64,000 nucleotides of DNA from JBAXTU01 sp037130015 (GTDB lineage: Bacteria; Patescibacteriota; Patescibacteriia; 2-01-FULL-39-33). Positions 1 through 8,097 of this stretch are shown here, piece after piece. Position 1 is the first letter of the stretch. Every line of letters starts with the position of its first letter. The stretch is taken from the NCBI GenBank assembly GCA_037130015.1, contig JBAXTU010000002.1:7681-71680 (forward strand), written 5' to 3'. The notes beneath the pieces were generated by a model. It was given only the letters and a program-made list of their open reading frames with translations. It searched no databases and was not told the origin of the DNA. The translations under genes were made by a program, and so were the position numbers.

Positions 1-198
1 TTCTTTTTCCCAATCCTCTTTAGTTTGGGATTTAATGATGCCGATTTTTTCCAAATTATTTAATTCACGGCGAATAGAATTCAGATGAGTTTCTAGTCGG
101 CGCTCCAATTCGCGGACATAAAAAAATTTCTCTGGATTATTCAGAAAAAGCCTCAGTAATAGCACTCTGGTTTTTGAACCAAAAAGTTGTTCAAGCAT
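1..198 (-). CDS. Winged-helix transcriptional regulator, partial (3' end outside window)
   Basis: Sixty-six codons are open from an ATG at 198 to the window edge, so only the N-terminus is visible. It begins MLEQLFGSKTRVLLLRLFL and continues with a segment of the form FYVRELERRL...NSIRRELNNLEKIGI. This is the ArsR-like winged helix-turn-helix pattern common in Patescibacteria: helix, recognition helix, then the start of the wing. The role as a DNA-binding regulator is inferred from family resemblance; target and effector are unknown. It is divergent from the gene at 311 across a 112-bp spacer, so it could regulate that spacer. Confidence 0.75.
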   Translation of the reverse strand, partial: MLEQLFGSKTRVLLLRLFLNNPEKFFYVRELERRLETHLNSIRRELNNLEKIGIIKSQTKEDWEKE

Positions 199-204
199 AA
201 GGTT

Positions 205-232
205 TTGTTTTTATTCTTAATTATTGTATAAT
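205..232 (+). promoter_or_regulatory. Putative sigma70 promoter for the gene at 311
   Basis: TTGTTT (205-210), a 16-bp spacer and a perfect TATAAT (227-232) lie about 80 bp upstream of the ATG at 311. The start at 311 has only an A-rich stretch and no Shine-Dalgarno sequence. Confidence 0.5.
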
Positions 233-310
233 ATAAAAAGATAAGTGTAAACTATTAAAACAATAATGACTTGTTTTATTTGTCATTATTTTATCAAAAA
301 TTAAACAAAA

Positions 311-2755
311 ATGACTAAATTTAGCACAAAAATCAGCAAATTGGACATGAATTCTGGCAATCCGTCGGCTATCGGCAATATCTTTGTAAAAGAAGATTCT
401 CAACATGTTGAAAAGTTAGGAACAATTTTTGGCATCATTGAACTATTTTCTCTGCCAGACGATTTTAATGATAAAATATTTTCTATCATAGCTGATTTGC
501 AAACAGAATACTATCTGCCACCATTTAATCTAGAAGACGGTTTGGAAAAAAGACTGGAAGACTGCTTACAAAGAGCCAATCGTCGTTTGTATCGCGCCAT
601 TCAAGATTCACCCATTCGCATAGAAATCGGCAATATCAATGTGCTGGCTGGACTTATTCAGCGAGAAAAAATTTACCTGTCACAAATTGGCAAAACCAAT
701 GCCTTTTTATTCCATCGTAAAAAAAGACACGATGTCACTATTGTTGATATCTTCGGTCAAACCAGCGAGAAAAAACACAAAATGAACCCGGAAAAAATGT
801 TTTCTAACATTATTAGCGGTTCACTCACTGGAAAAGATGATATTTTCCTTTGCAATGATTCTATTTTGGAATTCCGATCTCTTAATGAACTTATGGAAAC
901 TGTGACGGAAAATACAGCACTGGCCGCATCCAAAGAGCTAGAAAGAGAGCTTGAACCGCAAACAGAAACCAATAATTTTTATGCCATCATTATTCAACCA
1001 GAAGAAGAATTTTCTGAAACAGAAGCCGTGCCAGTGCCAGCCGAAGAACCTCAAAAAATAAGACGCGAAGTCCGACCATCAGTCCCCAGTCAAAAATCTA
1101 TCAACAATCTTATACGAACAGAAAGAAACACAGAAAAATATCTCACACCATCAATGATGCCTGGCTGGAAAAAAGCCTTACTAATCTTTTTGGACTGGCT
1201 AATAAAAATTTCCAACCAAGCCGGCGCTTATGGCCTCAAATATGCACGCATTGTGGCTATAAATATTGCCATCCAAACCAAAGCGACCTGGCTGAAACTA
1301 AAAGTCAAATTGGATGAAAAAAAATTACAAAGAATAAAGCAAGAAGAAGCTATTATCGGGCAAACAAAAACAGAATTGCACTCTGCCGAAGTAAATTTGG
1401 AAAAAGCTGAACAAGAAGAAATAGAAGCGGAAAAAGAAATTAAACAAGAATTAAAAGAAACCAAAGCTGAAAGTGATGGCTTTGCCAAAAATTTTACCAA
1501 GCAATCGTGGTCCTTGGCACAAACAGCTGTGCGCAAAACCATTAAAATTGATCCCTACAAAAAAATGTTGCCAACACACAGATCTGCCAATCAATCTGGA
1601 AATGGAATATCGGCCAGTTTGAGTGATTGGCTCAACAGGCAATTGGCTGGATTTTTTTCACTGTCAATTTTTAAAAGAATGATGATTATTGTTGCTTTTG
1701 CTATGTTTTTGGGTTTTAGTTTTAGTATAGCTACCAATGGCCAAGGTCAAAACATCACTCAAACAGCTGACATTCAGCAATTATCTGCTCAAATAGAAAG
1801 CCTACTTAATAAAGCTGAAGCAGAAAATGTCTTTAATGATGACTCCTCCGCCCAAAAATCACTCGCCCAAGCTCAGGAATTATTCTCTCAAATATCAACT
1901 GATAAAAAATTTGCCAGCGCCAAAGCCAGCTTACAGAAAAGAATAGACAATATTTCAGCCATACTACAAAAAGTGACAAATATTGATACTCCAAATCTTG
2001 TTGTGGATTTATCAACTCAAAATCGCAGTGCCCAAACATTATCTCTGGCCAAAGCCGGCAATCTAATAATTAATTTTGACAATCAGAGCCATACTTTATA
2101 TAAAACGGATCTGCAAAATAAAAAAACCATATCTAGCGTATTAAAAATAGACAGCGTAAAAAAAATCATAGCCTTGAGTGGTAATAGTCTAATCCTGTTT
2201 GACGGCAATAATAATTTTTATGCTTACGCCCTAGACAAGGACACGCTAGAAAAAGTTATCACCGTTGACTCAACTGTCACTGATTTCAGCAACTACGAAA
2301 CCAAGCTTTATGCCCTTTCAACCAGCACCGGACGCGTCTATAAGTATTTACCCACCACAGGTGGCAAATATAATGCTGGCAGTAGCTGGGTAAATGATCA
2401 AGCAATTTTAAAAAATACCACGGCCATTTCCATTGATCTAGGTTTATTTGCTATAGAAAATAACGGTCAAATCAACCATTACACTAGTGGCAAAAAAGAC
2501 GAAACAAAATTCAATCCCATTAATCCCCCATTAGGCCCAGCTTCAGAAATTTATACCCGCATGGAATCAAACTATCTTTATATTTTGGATCCGCAAAATT
2601 CACGCGTGGTAGTGCTTGATAAAAACGGCAATTTAAAAATCCAATACACTTCTAAAGAATTTAAAAATTTAAAATCAATGGAAGTGAGAGAAATGGAAAA
2701 AAATATTTATGTCTTATCCGATAACAAAGTTTTTGCTATTCCCACTAATTTTTAA
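311..2755 (+). CDS. Membrane protein with PP2C-like N-terminal region, coiled coil, one TM helix and propeller-like C-terminus
   Basis: 814 aa. Residues 1-220 loosely resemble a divergent PP2C-type phosphatase fold: an IGKTNAFLF strand followed by GKDDIFLCNDSI, reminiscent of the 'GD..LLCSDG' motif. The canonical metal-binding aspartates are not convincing, so activity is doubtful. Residues about 334-390 are Glu/Lys-rich coiled coil. A single TM helix sits near 455-475 (MMIIVAFAMFLGFSFSIAT). The extracytoplasmic C-terminus (about 550-814) has repeated short beta motifs such as LYILDPQNSRVVVLDKNGN, like a YVTN/NHL-type beta propeller. An alternative start is Met13. Probably a sensor or scaffold spanning the membrane; function not known. 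The gene at 2781 follows by 25 bp. Confidence 0.6.
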   Translation: MTKFSTKISKLDMNSGNPSAIGNIFVKEDSQHVEKLGTIFGIIELFSLPDDFNDKIFSIIADLQTEYYLPPFNLEDGLEKRLEDCLQRANRRLYRAIQDSPIRIEIGNINVLAGLIQREKIYLSQIGKTNAFLFHRKKRHDVTIVDIFGQTSEKKHKMNPEKMFSNIISGSLTGKDDIFLCNDSILEFRSLNELMETVTENTALAASKELERELEPQTETNNFYAIIIQPEEEFSETEAVPVPAEEPQKIRREVRPSVPSQKSINNLIRTERNTEKYLTPSMMPGWKKALLIFLDWLIKISNQAGAYGLKYARIVAINIAIQTKATWLKLKVKLDEKKLQRIKQEEAIIGQTKTELHSAEVNLEKAEQEEIEAEKEIKQELKETKAESDGFAKNFTKQSWSLAQTAVRKTIKIDPYKKMLPTHRSANQSGNGISASLSDWLNRQLAGFFSLSIFKRMMIIVAFAMFLGFSFSIATNGQGQNITQTADIQQLSAQIESLLNKAEAENVFNDDSSAQKSLAQAQELFSQISTDKKFASAKASLQKRIDNISAILQKVTNIDTPNLVVDLSTQNRSAQTLSLAKAGNLIINFDNQSHTLYKTDLQNKKTISSVLKIDSVKKIIALSGNSLILFDGNNNFYAYALDKDTLEKVITVDSTVTDFSNYETKLYALSTSTGRVYKYLPTTGGKYNAGSSWVNDQAILKNTTAISIDLGLFAIENNGQINHYTSGKKDETKFNPINPPLGPASEIYTRMESNYLYILDPQNSRVVVLDKNGNLKIQYTSKEFKNLKSMEVREMEKNIYVLSDNKVFAIPTNF

Positions 2756-2780
2756 TTTAAATAACTAACTAAAAAAAACT

Positions 2781-3500
2781 ATGATCAAAAACAAAATTGT
2801 CATCTTTATGGCTGTGTTTGCTTTTATTATGTCATTTAGTATTCTGCCGGCCTTAGCCGTAGAAGATACTACTGTACTTGGCAACACTACTACAACTACC
2901 ATAAAAACTACAGCTAAAGAAAAATTGGCCAAAATCAAAGCTAGCAATCAGTGTATATTGGACGCTCAAAAAGTCAGAAATACTGCCATAAAAACTGCAG
3001 AGAGTATTTATGCCACTTCAACCAAAGACGCCAGAGTTGCCAGAACTACAGCCAATAAATCAGCCAATGACGCTTATAAGGTTGCGACCAAGTCAGCTAA
3101 AGATACTTATACTGCAGCCACCAAGTCGGCCACAGATGCTTACAAAGCTGGCCTACAATCAGCCAAAGATGCTAAAAAAGCAGCTATTGCTGCGGCCAAT
3201 GCTCTGACAGATGAAACTGCTAAAAAAACAGCCTTGGCAGAAGCAACAATAGCTTATACAACTACTGTTAAAACTTTAACAGTCGCCAAATTATCTGCCA
3301 CAAAGTCAGCTAGAGACATCTACAATACTGCCACAAAGTCAGCTAAAGATACTCTTAAGGCTACTAATAAAGCCACTGCTGATGCCTACAAAGTTGCTAC
3401 CACCTCGGCTAGCGCCACTAGAAAAGCAACCATTAAAGTTGCCAACGATCAACTCGTGGCTGCCAAAGTCGCTTGCAAAGCAACACAATCAGTACAATAA
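2781..3500 (+). CDS. Secreted Ala/Lys/Thr-rich hendecad-repeat protein
   Basis: 239 aa. A signal peptide (MIKNKIVIFMAVFAFIMSFS, ending at PALA about residue 27) precedes a mature chain of low complexity. From about residue 70 it consists of 11-residue repeats such as DAYKVATKSAK, DTYTAATKSAT and DAYKAGLQSAK. Hendecad spacing with Ala core positions predicts a long right-handed or straight coiled coil. It is strongly basic and may bind envelope polymers or nucleic acid; this is inference. It contains two isolated Cys (CIL, CKA). It shares a transcript with the gene at 311 and is followed by a strong terminator. Confidence 0.65.
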   Translation: MIKNKIVIFMAVFAFIMSFSILPALAVEDTTVLGNTTTTTIKTTAKEKLAKIKASNQCILDAQKVRNTAIKTAESIYATSTKDARVARTTANKSANDAYKVATKSAKDTYTAATKSATDAYKAGLQSAKDAKKAAIAAANALTDETAKKTALAEATIAYTTTVKTLTVAKLSATKSARDIYNTATKSAKDTLKATNKATADAYKVATTSASATRKATIKVANDQLVAAKVACKATQSVQ

Positions 3501-3511
3501 ATTTTTATAAT

Positions 3512-3547
3512 AAAAACACCCGACTCATTAAGAGCCGGGTGTTTTTT
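3512..3547. terminator. Bidirectional intrinsic terminator
   Basis: The hairpin ACACCCG-A-CTC / GAG-C-CGGGTGT is flanked by an A tract on the left and TTTTTT on the right. It can end both the plus-strand gene at 2781 and the minus-strand rplJ-rplL operon. Confidence 0.9.
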
Positions 3548-3560
3548 AATTTGAAAAAAA

Positions 3561-3953
3561 TTATTTGACAGTCACTTTAGCGCCAGCTGCTTCTAAATCT
3601 TGTTTGATTTTATCAGCTTCTTCTTTTTTGACGCCTTCTTTAACCATCTTAGGAGCTCCATCCACTAAATCTTTGGCTTCTTTGAGACCCAAAGCAGTGA
3701 TAACTCTCACGGCTTTAATGACAGCGATTTTATTATCACCTGAAGCTGTGAGCTCAATATCAAAGCTAGTTTTTTCTTCAACAGCTTCGGCAGGACCTGA
3801 GGCAGCCATCATGACTGGGGCGGCGGCGGAAACACCAAATTTTTCTTCTAAAACTTTGACCAATTCAGATAAATCAATAATTGACAATTTGTCAATTTGC
3901 TCTATGAGCGATTTGAATTTTTCTGGAATTACGATTTCTTTTTGTTCGTCCAT
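3561..3953 (-). CDS. rplL: Large ribosomal subunit protein bL12 (L7/L12)
   Basis: 130 aa. The N-terminal dimerisation helices ([20 protein letters not shown]) are followed by the Ala-rich hinge ([17 protein letters not shown]). The conserved C-terminal domain ([20 protein letters not shown], then VDGAPK and ending AGAKVTVK) binds translation factors. Length is normal. It lies 30 bp downstream of rplJ, in the usual rplJ-rplL order, so both stalk proteins come from one transcript under the L10 leader. The usual rplK-rplA and rpoB neighbours are absent here. Confidence 0.97.
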   Translation of the reverse strand: MDEQKEIVIPEKFKSLIEQIDKLSIIDLSELVKVLEEKFGVSAAAPVMMAASGPAEAVEEKTSFDIELTASGDNKIAVIKAVRVITALGLKEAKDLVDGAPKMVKEGVKKEEADKIKQDLEAAGAKVTVK

Positions 3954-3983
3954 ATTATTTTTTATTATTTATTAATTATATTA

Positions 3984-4487
3984 TTAAGCGACTTGTTTTT
4001 CTTTTTCCTCTTTAATGGCATTAATTACTCTGGCCAAACCTGACATAGGATTAGACAAACAGCCAACCAATTTGGCAAGCAATTCTTTTTTGGAAGGAAT
4101 CTTTGATAGTGCAGTCACCTTGTCCGCATCAATATAATTACCTTCAAAAACACCGCCCACAAATTTCAATTTATCAAGCTCTTTTAAGAAACTGGCCACG
4201 ATCTTGGCTGGAGCAACTTCATCTTCATAAGAAAACAAAGTGGCTACTTCGCCATTAAGCGTCTGTTCGTTAGTTGGAGCAATTCCTTTTTCACTCAAAG
4301 CTTTTTTTAAAATTGTTTTTTTAGCCACCAAATAGTCAATGCCCTCGGCGCGACACTTGTCACGCAAACGATTGACATCTTTAACTGCCACGCCTAAAAA
4401 ATTAAACATGACAGCCGATTTCATTTTGGCTATCTTTTCATTTAAAATTTCCAAAACTTGTTCTTTTTGTTCTTTTGTTTTTGGCAT
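3984..4487 (-). CDS. rplJ: Large ribosomal subunit protein uL10
   Basis: 167 aa from MPKTKEQKEQ at 4487. The open frame extends upstream to 4556, but that part lies inside the structured leader, so the internal ATG is chosen. Conserved L10 features are SAVMFNFLGV, VNRLRDKCRAEG, YLVAKKTILKKAL and the C-terminal L12-binding helix (ARVINAIKEEKEKQV). L10 anchors the L12 dimers to 23S rRNA. No Shine-Dalgarno sequence is visible: only AT-rich sequence lies before the ATG. Confidence 0.95.
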   Translation of the reverse strand: MPKTKEQKEQVLEILNEKIAKMKSAVMFNFLGVAVKDVNRLRDKCRAEGIDYLVAKKTILKKALSEKGIAPTNEQTLNGEVATLFSYEDEVAPAKIVASFLKELDKLKFVGGVFEGNYIDADKVTALSKIPSKKELLAKLVGCLSNPMSGLARVINAIKEEKEKQVA

Positions 4488-4507
4488 ATTTTTATGTTTA
4501 TTTAAAT

Positions 4508-4633
4508 AAAAAATCTGTGGATAGACCACAGACGCGCAAAATTGCCAAAAAGGCATATTTTTCCTGGATAGGTCTGCTTTTTAGAGCAAATTAAGCCTTT
4601 TTGGCGCCCATTGTCTGTGGAATTTAATTGATT
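4508..4633 (-). promoter_or_regulatory. L10 leader: ribosomal-protein autoregulatory attenuator
   Basis: On the minus strand the transcript would start near 4633. CCACAGAC (4613-4620), then GCGC and GCCAAAAAGGC (4595-4605), pair over a long range with GCCTTTTTGGC (4544-4554), GCGC and GTCTGTGG (4526-4533). This is the closed stem of an L10 leader. The same GTCTGTGG segment can instead form CTGTGG-TCTAT-CCACAG (4515-4531) followed by a T tract (4508-4513), an intrinsic terminator. The two folds exclude each other. That L10(L12)4 binding chooses between them is established for the L10-leader family and inferred here. Confidence 0.82.
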
Positions 4634-4639
4634 GATATT

Positions 4640-4667
4640 ATTATAGCAAATTTTAAATAAATGTCAA
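4640..4667 (-). promoter_or_regulatory. Sigma70 promoter of rplJ-rplL
   Basis: On the minus strand TTGACA (4662-4667), a 16-bp spacer and TATAAT (4640-4645) precede the L10 leader. Both hexamers are perfect consensus. Confidence 0.85.
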
Positions 4668-4672
4668 TATTT

Positions 4673-4704
4673 AAGAAAAGACCGCCCAAACTTTGTTTGG
4701 ACGG
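4673..4704 (-). terminator. Intrinsic terminator of the 32-aa peptide gene
   Basis: On the minus strand, CCGTCCAAAC-AAA-GTTTGGGCGG (4682-4104 region, i.e. 4682-4704) is followed by TCTTTTCTT. It lies between the small gene and the rplJ promoter, insulating the two units. Confidence 0.75.
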
Positions 4705-4725
4705 CCATACAAGAGGAATTTTCCC

Positions 4726-4824
4726 TCAGTAAAGAGGCGAAGGCAGTGGAAATAAAAATCCAATCCAGGACATGATAATGCTGAGTATGGCTCCGAAAAA
4801 GCCACCTATTGTTGCTGATTGCAT
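4726..4824 (-). CDS. Small hydrophobic membrane peptide (32 aa)
   Basis: The product starts MQSATIGGFFGAILSIIMSW and ends FPLPSPLY: one hydrophobic helix with a Pro-rich tail. The start is supported by GGAGG (4833-4837) 8 nt upstream of the ATG, a near-consensus promoter and an own terminator, so this is a complete monocistronic unit although very short. The family is not recognised. A membrane-active peptide (type I toxin-like or a small regulator of a membrane complex) is possible but unproven. Confidence 0.6.
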   Translation of the reverse strand: MQSATIGGFFGAILSIIMSWIGFLFPLPSPLY

Positions 4825-4881
4825 GGTTTATTCCTCCATGGGTTAAATGTTCAAACACAACTATCTGTATTGACTGAATAA

Positions 4882-4910
4882 ACAATACATTAAAAACTAA
4901 AAAATGTCAA
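4882..4910 (-). promoter_or_regulatory. Sigma70 promoter of the 32-aa peptide gene
   Basis: On the minus strand TTGACA (4905-4910), a 17-bp spacer and TATTGT (4882-4887). The -35 box overlaps the 3' end of the AMMECR1 gene. The predicted leader is about 50 nt. Confidence 0.7.
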
Positions 4911-5452
4911 TCATTTGTATCTTCCCTAAAAACCAAAGCTTGGTACACATAAAATTCAGTTGAAGCGTCCAAATAACATTCGTTGTCCAAATCAGCCTTT
5001 TGACATAAGCTGGCCATAAATTCTTTTTTGTTTTTTAAGTCTTGCCAAACCTGAGGCAAAAAAGTAGCTGTCTTATCACCACTAACAAGCAAGACACCAT
5101 CACCTGATTTTATTTCCTCAAAAGATGTTTTTATTTTTTCAGTCAAAATTGAAATTTCAATTTCTATATCTTCTAATTCGGAAAATTCCAATGGTGGAAA
5201 TCTAGGATCATGTGCCACAGCTATACTCATTTCTGAAACAGAAGCAATGAGTGACTGATCCATTTCCAAATGCCCAATACAGCCACGCAACTTGCCATTT
5301 TTTAAAATTGTCACAAACACTCCACGCTTTTCCCAAAGATTCTGATTAACTGTCTGGGGCTGTTGTCTGGTGCCGTTAGATAAATATTCAGTCAAAACAC
5401 GCCTAGCTGTTTTTAACAAAAATTCCTGTTCGCCACGAGTGTAATCTTCCAT
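4907..5452 (-). CDS. AMMECR1-domain protein (AmmeMemoRadiSam system protein A-like)
   Basis: 181 aa. The AMMECR1 signature LRGCIG is present (KLRGCIGHLEMDQSLIASV), followed by AVAHDPRFPPLEFSEL and IEISILT, the conserved order of the fold. In other bacteria the family sits in a three-gene set with Memo and a radical-SAM protein, possibly for modification of a protein or nucleic acid. Neither partner is in this window. It follows mltG by 5 bp in the same direction and probably shares its transcript. The biochemical function of the family is not settled. Confidence 0.88.
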   Translation of the reverse strand: MEDYTRGEQEFLLKTARRVLTEYLSNGTRQQPQTVNQNLWEKRGVFVTILKNGKLRGCIGHLEMDQSLIASVSEMSIAVAHDPRFPPLEFSELEDIEIEISILTEKIKTSFEEIKSGDGVLLVSGDKTATFLPQVWQDLKNKKEFMASLCQKADLDNECYLDASTEFYVYQALVFREDTND

Positions 5453-5457
5453 AAAAT

Positions 5458-6465
5458 TTAATTCAAATATTTATTGATATTAGCCTGATGCTCCTCAAAA
5501 GTTTTACTATACACCGTATGGCCGTCTTTAGCTGTAATAAAAAAATAATAATCATTCCTGGTTGGATAAATAGTCGTCTTAATAGCGATTAGTCCTGGAT
5601 TGGCAATTGGACCAGGAGGCAAGCCCGCATATTTATAAGTGTTGTAAAGTGAATCATTTTGTAAATCAGCGCTACTGGGGCGTAAATCACTATGACCAGT
5701 AATATAGTTTACTGTCGCATCTGATTGCAGTGGCATTTTTTTGGCAACACGTTTCCAAAATACATCTGCCACCATGCCCTTATCGATTTCTGTCTTGGCT
5801 TCACGCTCTACTACTGAAGCCATTGTCAAAATTGAAAGCAAATCCTTATTCTGATCTTTAATATCAGAAAGCATTTTAGCTGTCACTTTTTGAGAAAAAT
5901 TATCCAAACATTTTTTAATTATTTCCTCGGCTGTTGGCTTTTTGGAAATTAAATAAGTATCTGGAAATAAAAATCCTTCAAGCGTTTTAGCTTTAACACC
6001 AGTTAAAAAATCATACTTATCACGCCAGTTGTCAGTGCTAATGGCGGACATAAAATCTTTTTTATTAACCAACTCAAGACGCTCCAAATAATCCCCAATT
6101 TGGCTGGCTGTCCAACCTTCAATTAAGGTTATTTTAGTTCCTTTATTAATATTATCGCTGGCAGTCAGGGCATGTAAAATATCAACTGCGTTTAGATTGC
6201 CTTTAAATTCATGTTCTCCAACAATTAAACGGCTTTGTAAACCAGAAAACCTTGCATAATATTCAAAAACCAATTGGCTTTTAATAAGTCCAGCACTTCT
6301 TAATCGCGTAGAAACATCTTTAACACTGTCACCAGTCGTCACCTTAAAAGAAATTGCCTTAATATCAGAACTAGCCGGCGTAAACAACAAATTATACGTA
6401 TAAAAACCGCCACCAATAACGACTAAAAAAATCAGAATAAAAAAAGTTTTAATAATTGACTTCAT
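5458..6465 (-). CDS. mltG: Endolytic murein transglycosylase MltG
   Basis: 335 aa. One N-terminal TM helix (about residues 5-25), a LysM-like segment (TTGDSVKDVSTRLRSAGLI) and the YceG catalytic domain. The latter has ASVVEREAK with the catalytic Glu, MPLQSDATVNY, and NTYKYAGLPPGPIANPGL near the C-terminus. MltG cleaves nascent glycan strands at the cytoplasmic membrane and ends their elongation. It lies between uppP and the AMMECR1 gene on the same strand, so peptidoglycan functions are grouped. Confidence 0.95.
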   Translation of the reverse strand: MKSIIKTFFILIFLVVIGGGFYTYNLLFTPASSDIKAISFKVTTGDSVKDVSTRLRSAGLIKSQLVFEYYARFSGLQSRLIVGEHEFKGNLNAVDILHALTASDNINKGTKITLIEGWTASQIGDYLERLELVNKKDFMSAISTDNWRDKYDFLTGVKAKTLEGFLFPDTYLISKKPTAEEIIKKCLDNFSQKVTAKMLSDIKDQNKDLLSILTMASVVEREAKTEIDKGMVADVFWKRVAKKMPLQSDATVNYITGHSDLRPSSADLQNDSLYNTYKYAGLPPGPIANPGLIAIKTTIYPTRNDYYFFITAKDGHTVYSKTFEEHQANINKYLN

Positions 6466-6487
6466 TTTTATGTTTAATTATTTATTA

Positions 6488-7309
6488 CTATTTTATAGAA
6501 TATATTATAGCCAAAGCCAAAATTACTGCACCCACAATTATCCGATACCAGCCAAAAACATTAAGGGAATGGTGGCTTAAATATTTCATCAAGTACTTTA
6601 CAGCCAAATAGCCAACCACGGCTGATGTTCCAAATCCTAAAAACAGAATTAAAAAATTTGACTCTTGCCAATTGCTAATCTTAACAGCCTTACTAACTCC
6701 AGCCAGAGCAATGGCCGGCACACTTAATAAAAAAGAAAATTTGGCAGCTTCTTCTCTTTTTAATTTTCTGCCAAGACCTGCTATAATACTAATACCAGAA
6801 CGTGACGTGCCAGGAATAAGCGCCACAGCTTGAGCACAACCAATAAATAATACATCTTTAATATTTAAACTAGAATTTTCACGATTATTGTGTTTTGAAT
6901 ACTTTTCCACCACAAAAAATAACAAACCAACAATAATAAACATCACAGCTACTAAAACTGGCGAACGAAAAACACCATCTATAAACTTGCCAAGAAATAA
7001 ACCAGCTATAGCAGCCGGGATTGTGCCAATAATAACGAACCAAGCCAAACGCTGATCATAATCATTACGCAAATTCCAATTAAAAAAACTGGAAAAAAAT
7101 CCAAAAAATATTTTTTTAATATCTTGATAAAAATAAACAAAAATTGCCACAAGTGTACCCAAATGCAGTATCACATCAAAAAATAAATCATCTGGCAAAT
7201 TAAAATGTAACAAGTCGTGGAACAAAATCAAATGACCTGAACTAGAAATTGGCAAAAATTCAGTGACACCTTGAAGACCACCAGCCAAAATAGCCAAAAA
7301 ATAATCCAT
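6488..7309 (-). CDS. uppP: Undecaprenyl-diphosphatase (BacA family)
   Basis: 273 aa from MDYFLAILAG; an ATG three codons upstream (7318) is an alternative. Both family motifs are seen: GGLQGVTEFLPISSSGHL near the N-terminus and PGTSRSG at about 165. Multiple TM helices. It recycles undecaprenyl pyrophosphate to the carrier phosphate for peptidoglycan and polysaccharide export. The next gene (7332) is divergent with only about 22 bp between starts, leaving room only for overlapping or very short leaders. Confidence 0.95.
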   Translation of the reverse strand: MDYFLAILAGGLQGVTEFLPISSSGHLILFHDLLHFNLPDDLFFDVILHLGTLVAIFVYFYQDIKKIFFGFFSSFFNWNLRNDYDQRLAWFVIIGTIPAAIAGLFLGKFIDGVFRSPVLVAVMFIIVGLLFFVVEKYSKHNNRENSSLNIKDVLFIGCAQAVALIPGTSRSGISIIAGLGRKLKREEAAKFSFLLSVPAIALAGVSKAVKISNWQESNFLILFLGFGTSAVVGYLAVKYLMKYLSHHSLNVFGWYRIIVGAVILALAIIYSIK

Positions 7310-7331
7310 AATAAACAATTATTTTATAAAC

Positions 7332-7787
7332 ATGTATTCTCTTATTATCATACCAATTATAGTTGGTTTTGTCACTCAGGTAATCAAACTAGCCACTGAC
7401 GGCGTTCCCAAAAATTTAAACTGGCAACATCTCATGAGTGACTATGGTGGAATGCCTTCTTCACACACTGCCTATGTAGCCTCCCTAGCCACAGTCGTGG
7501 CTCTGCGTGAAGGATTTGATTCTGCCACTTTTGCCGTGGCCTTAGTTATTATGGTGGTAGTAATTAGAGATGCTGTTGGTTTTAGGCGAGAAATAGGCAA
7601 AGATGCCACACTCACCAATAAAATTGCCAAGGAAGTCTTTAAAAACAAAAAAGACTTTCAATATTTACACGAAAGAGTCGGCCACACCCCCTTGCAAGTG
7701 ATAGTAGGATTTATTTTAGGTTGTAGTTTCAGCGTTTTTTTATACGCTATTTGGATAATTTCAATAGCCATGTTAAAATTAACATAG
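7332..7787 (+). CDS. Divergent PAP2 family membrane protein (DUF212/YuiD-like)
   Basis: 151 aa with about four TM segments. It carries the DUF212 signatures GGMPSSHTAYVASLAT, RDAVGFRREIGK and the final LHERVGHTPLQVIVG. The SSH and GHT elements resemble PAP2 phosphatase motifs, so a lipid phosphatase role is plausible but unproven. Divergent from uppP, which also acts on a lipid pyrophosphate; the pairing suggests related lipid-carrier work (inference). Confidence 0.88.
   Translation: MYSLIIIPIIVGFVTQVIKLATDGVPKNLNWQHLMSDYGGMPSSHTAYVASLATVVALREGFDSATFAVALVIMVVVIRDAVGFRREIGKDATLTNKIAKEVFKNKKDFQYLHERVGHTPLQVIVGFILGCSFSVFLYAIWIISIAMLKLT
7751..7779 (+). promoter_or_regulatory. Putative promoter for the 69-aa gene
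   Basis: TTGGAT (7751-7756), a 17-bp spacer and TAAAAT (7774-7779) lie inside the 3' end of the DUF212 gene, about 50 bp before the start at 7830. Confidence 0.5.
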
Positions 7788-7829
7788 CTAGCAAGCTCTT
7801 TAAGCCAACAACAAGCAGGAGAATTTATC

Positions 7830-8039
7830 ATGAATATGGAATCATCACCAATTACAATCAGGAATGAAAATTCCAGAATCGGCACTATTATGCGAATCAA
7901 AACGGGCATCAATGTGGACTTGTATGCCAGAGAACCAGAATCGGTTCAAGAAGTACAAATATGCTCTAATGGTAGGCACCTTACCGTCTGTGTGGGCGTT
8001 TTTCCCAAGGGGTATTACGAAGAAATACCTTCAAATTGA
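7830..8039 (+). CDS. Small protein of unknown function (69 aa)
   Basis: MNMESSPITIRNENSRIGTI at the start, ending KGYYEEIPSN. The predicted all-beta chain has two Cys (QICSN, TVCVG) and no signal peptide or TM helix. It is supported by AGGAGA 8 nt before the ATG, a plausible upstream promoter and a clear terminator 60 bp after the stop. The frame 34 nt further in (7864) lacks any ribosome site. The SD-led monocistronic design differs from the neighbours. Family not recognised. Confidence 0.6.
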   Translation: MNMESSPITIRNENSRIGTIMRIKTGINVDLYAREPESVQEVQICSNGRHLTVCVGVFPKGYYEEIPSN

Positions 8040-8097
8040 GAGACATGCCTTAACAACCCTACAAATATGGAGATTATCCCATGTTTAAACCATCATA

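Noticed and set aside
3565..3975. 136-aa plus-strand ORF opposite rplL
   Set aside because: Shadow of rplL; low-complexity Ser/Leu translation and no promoter.
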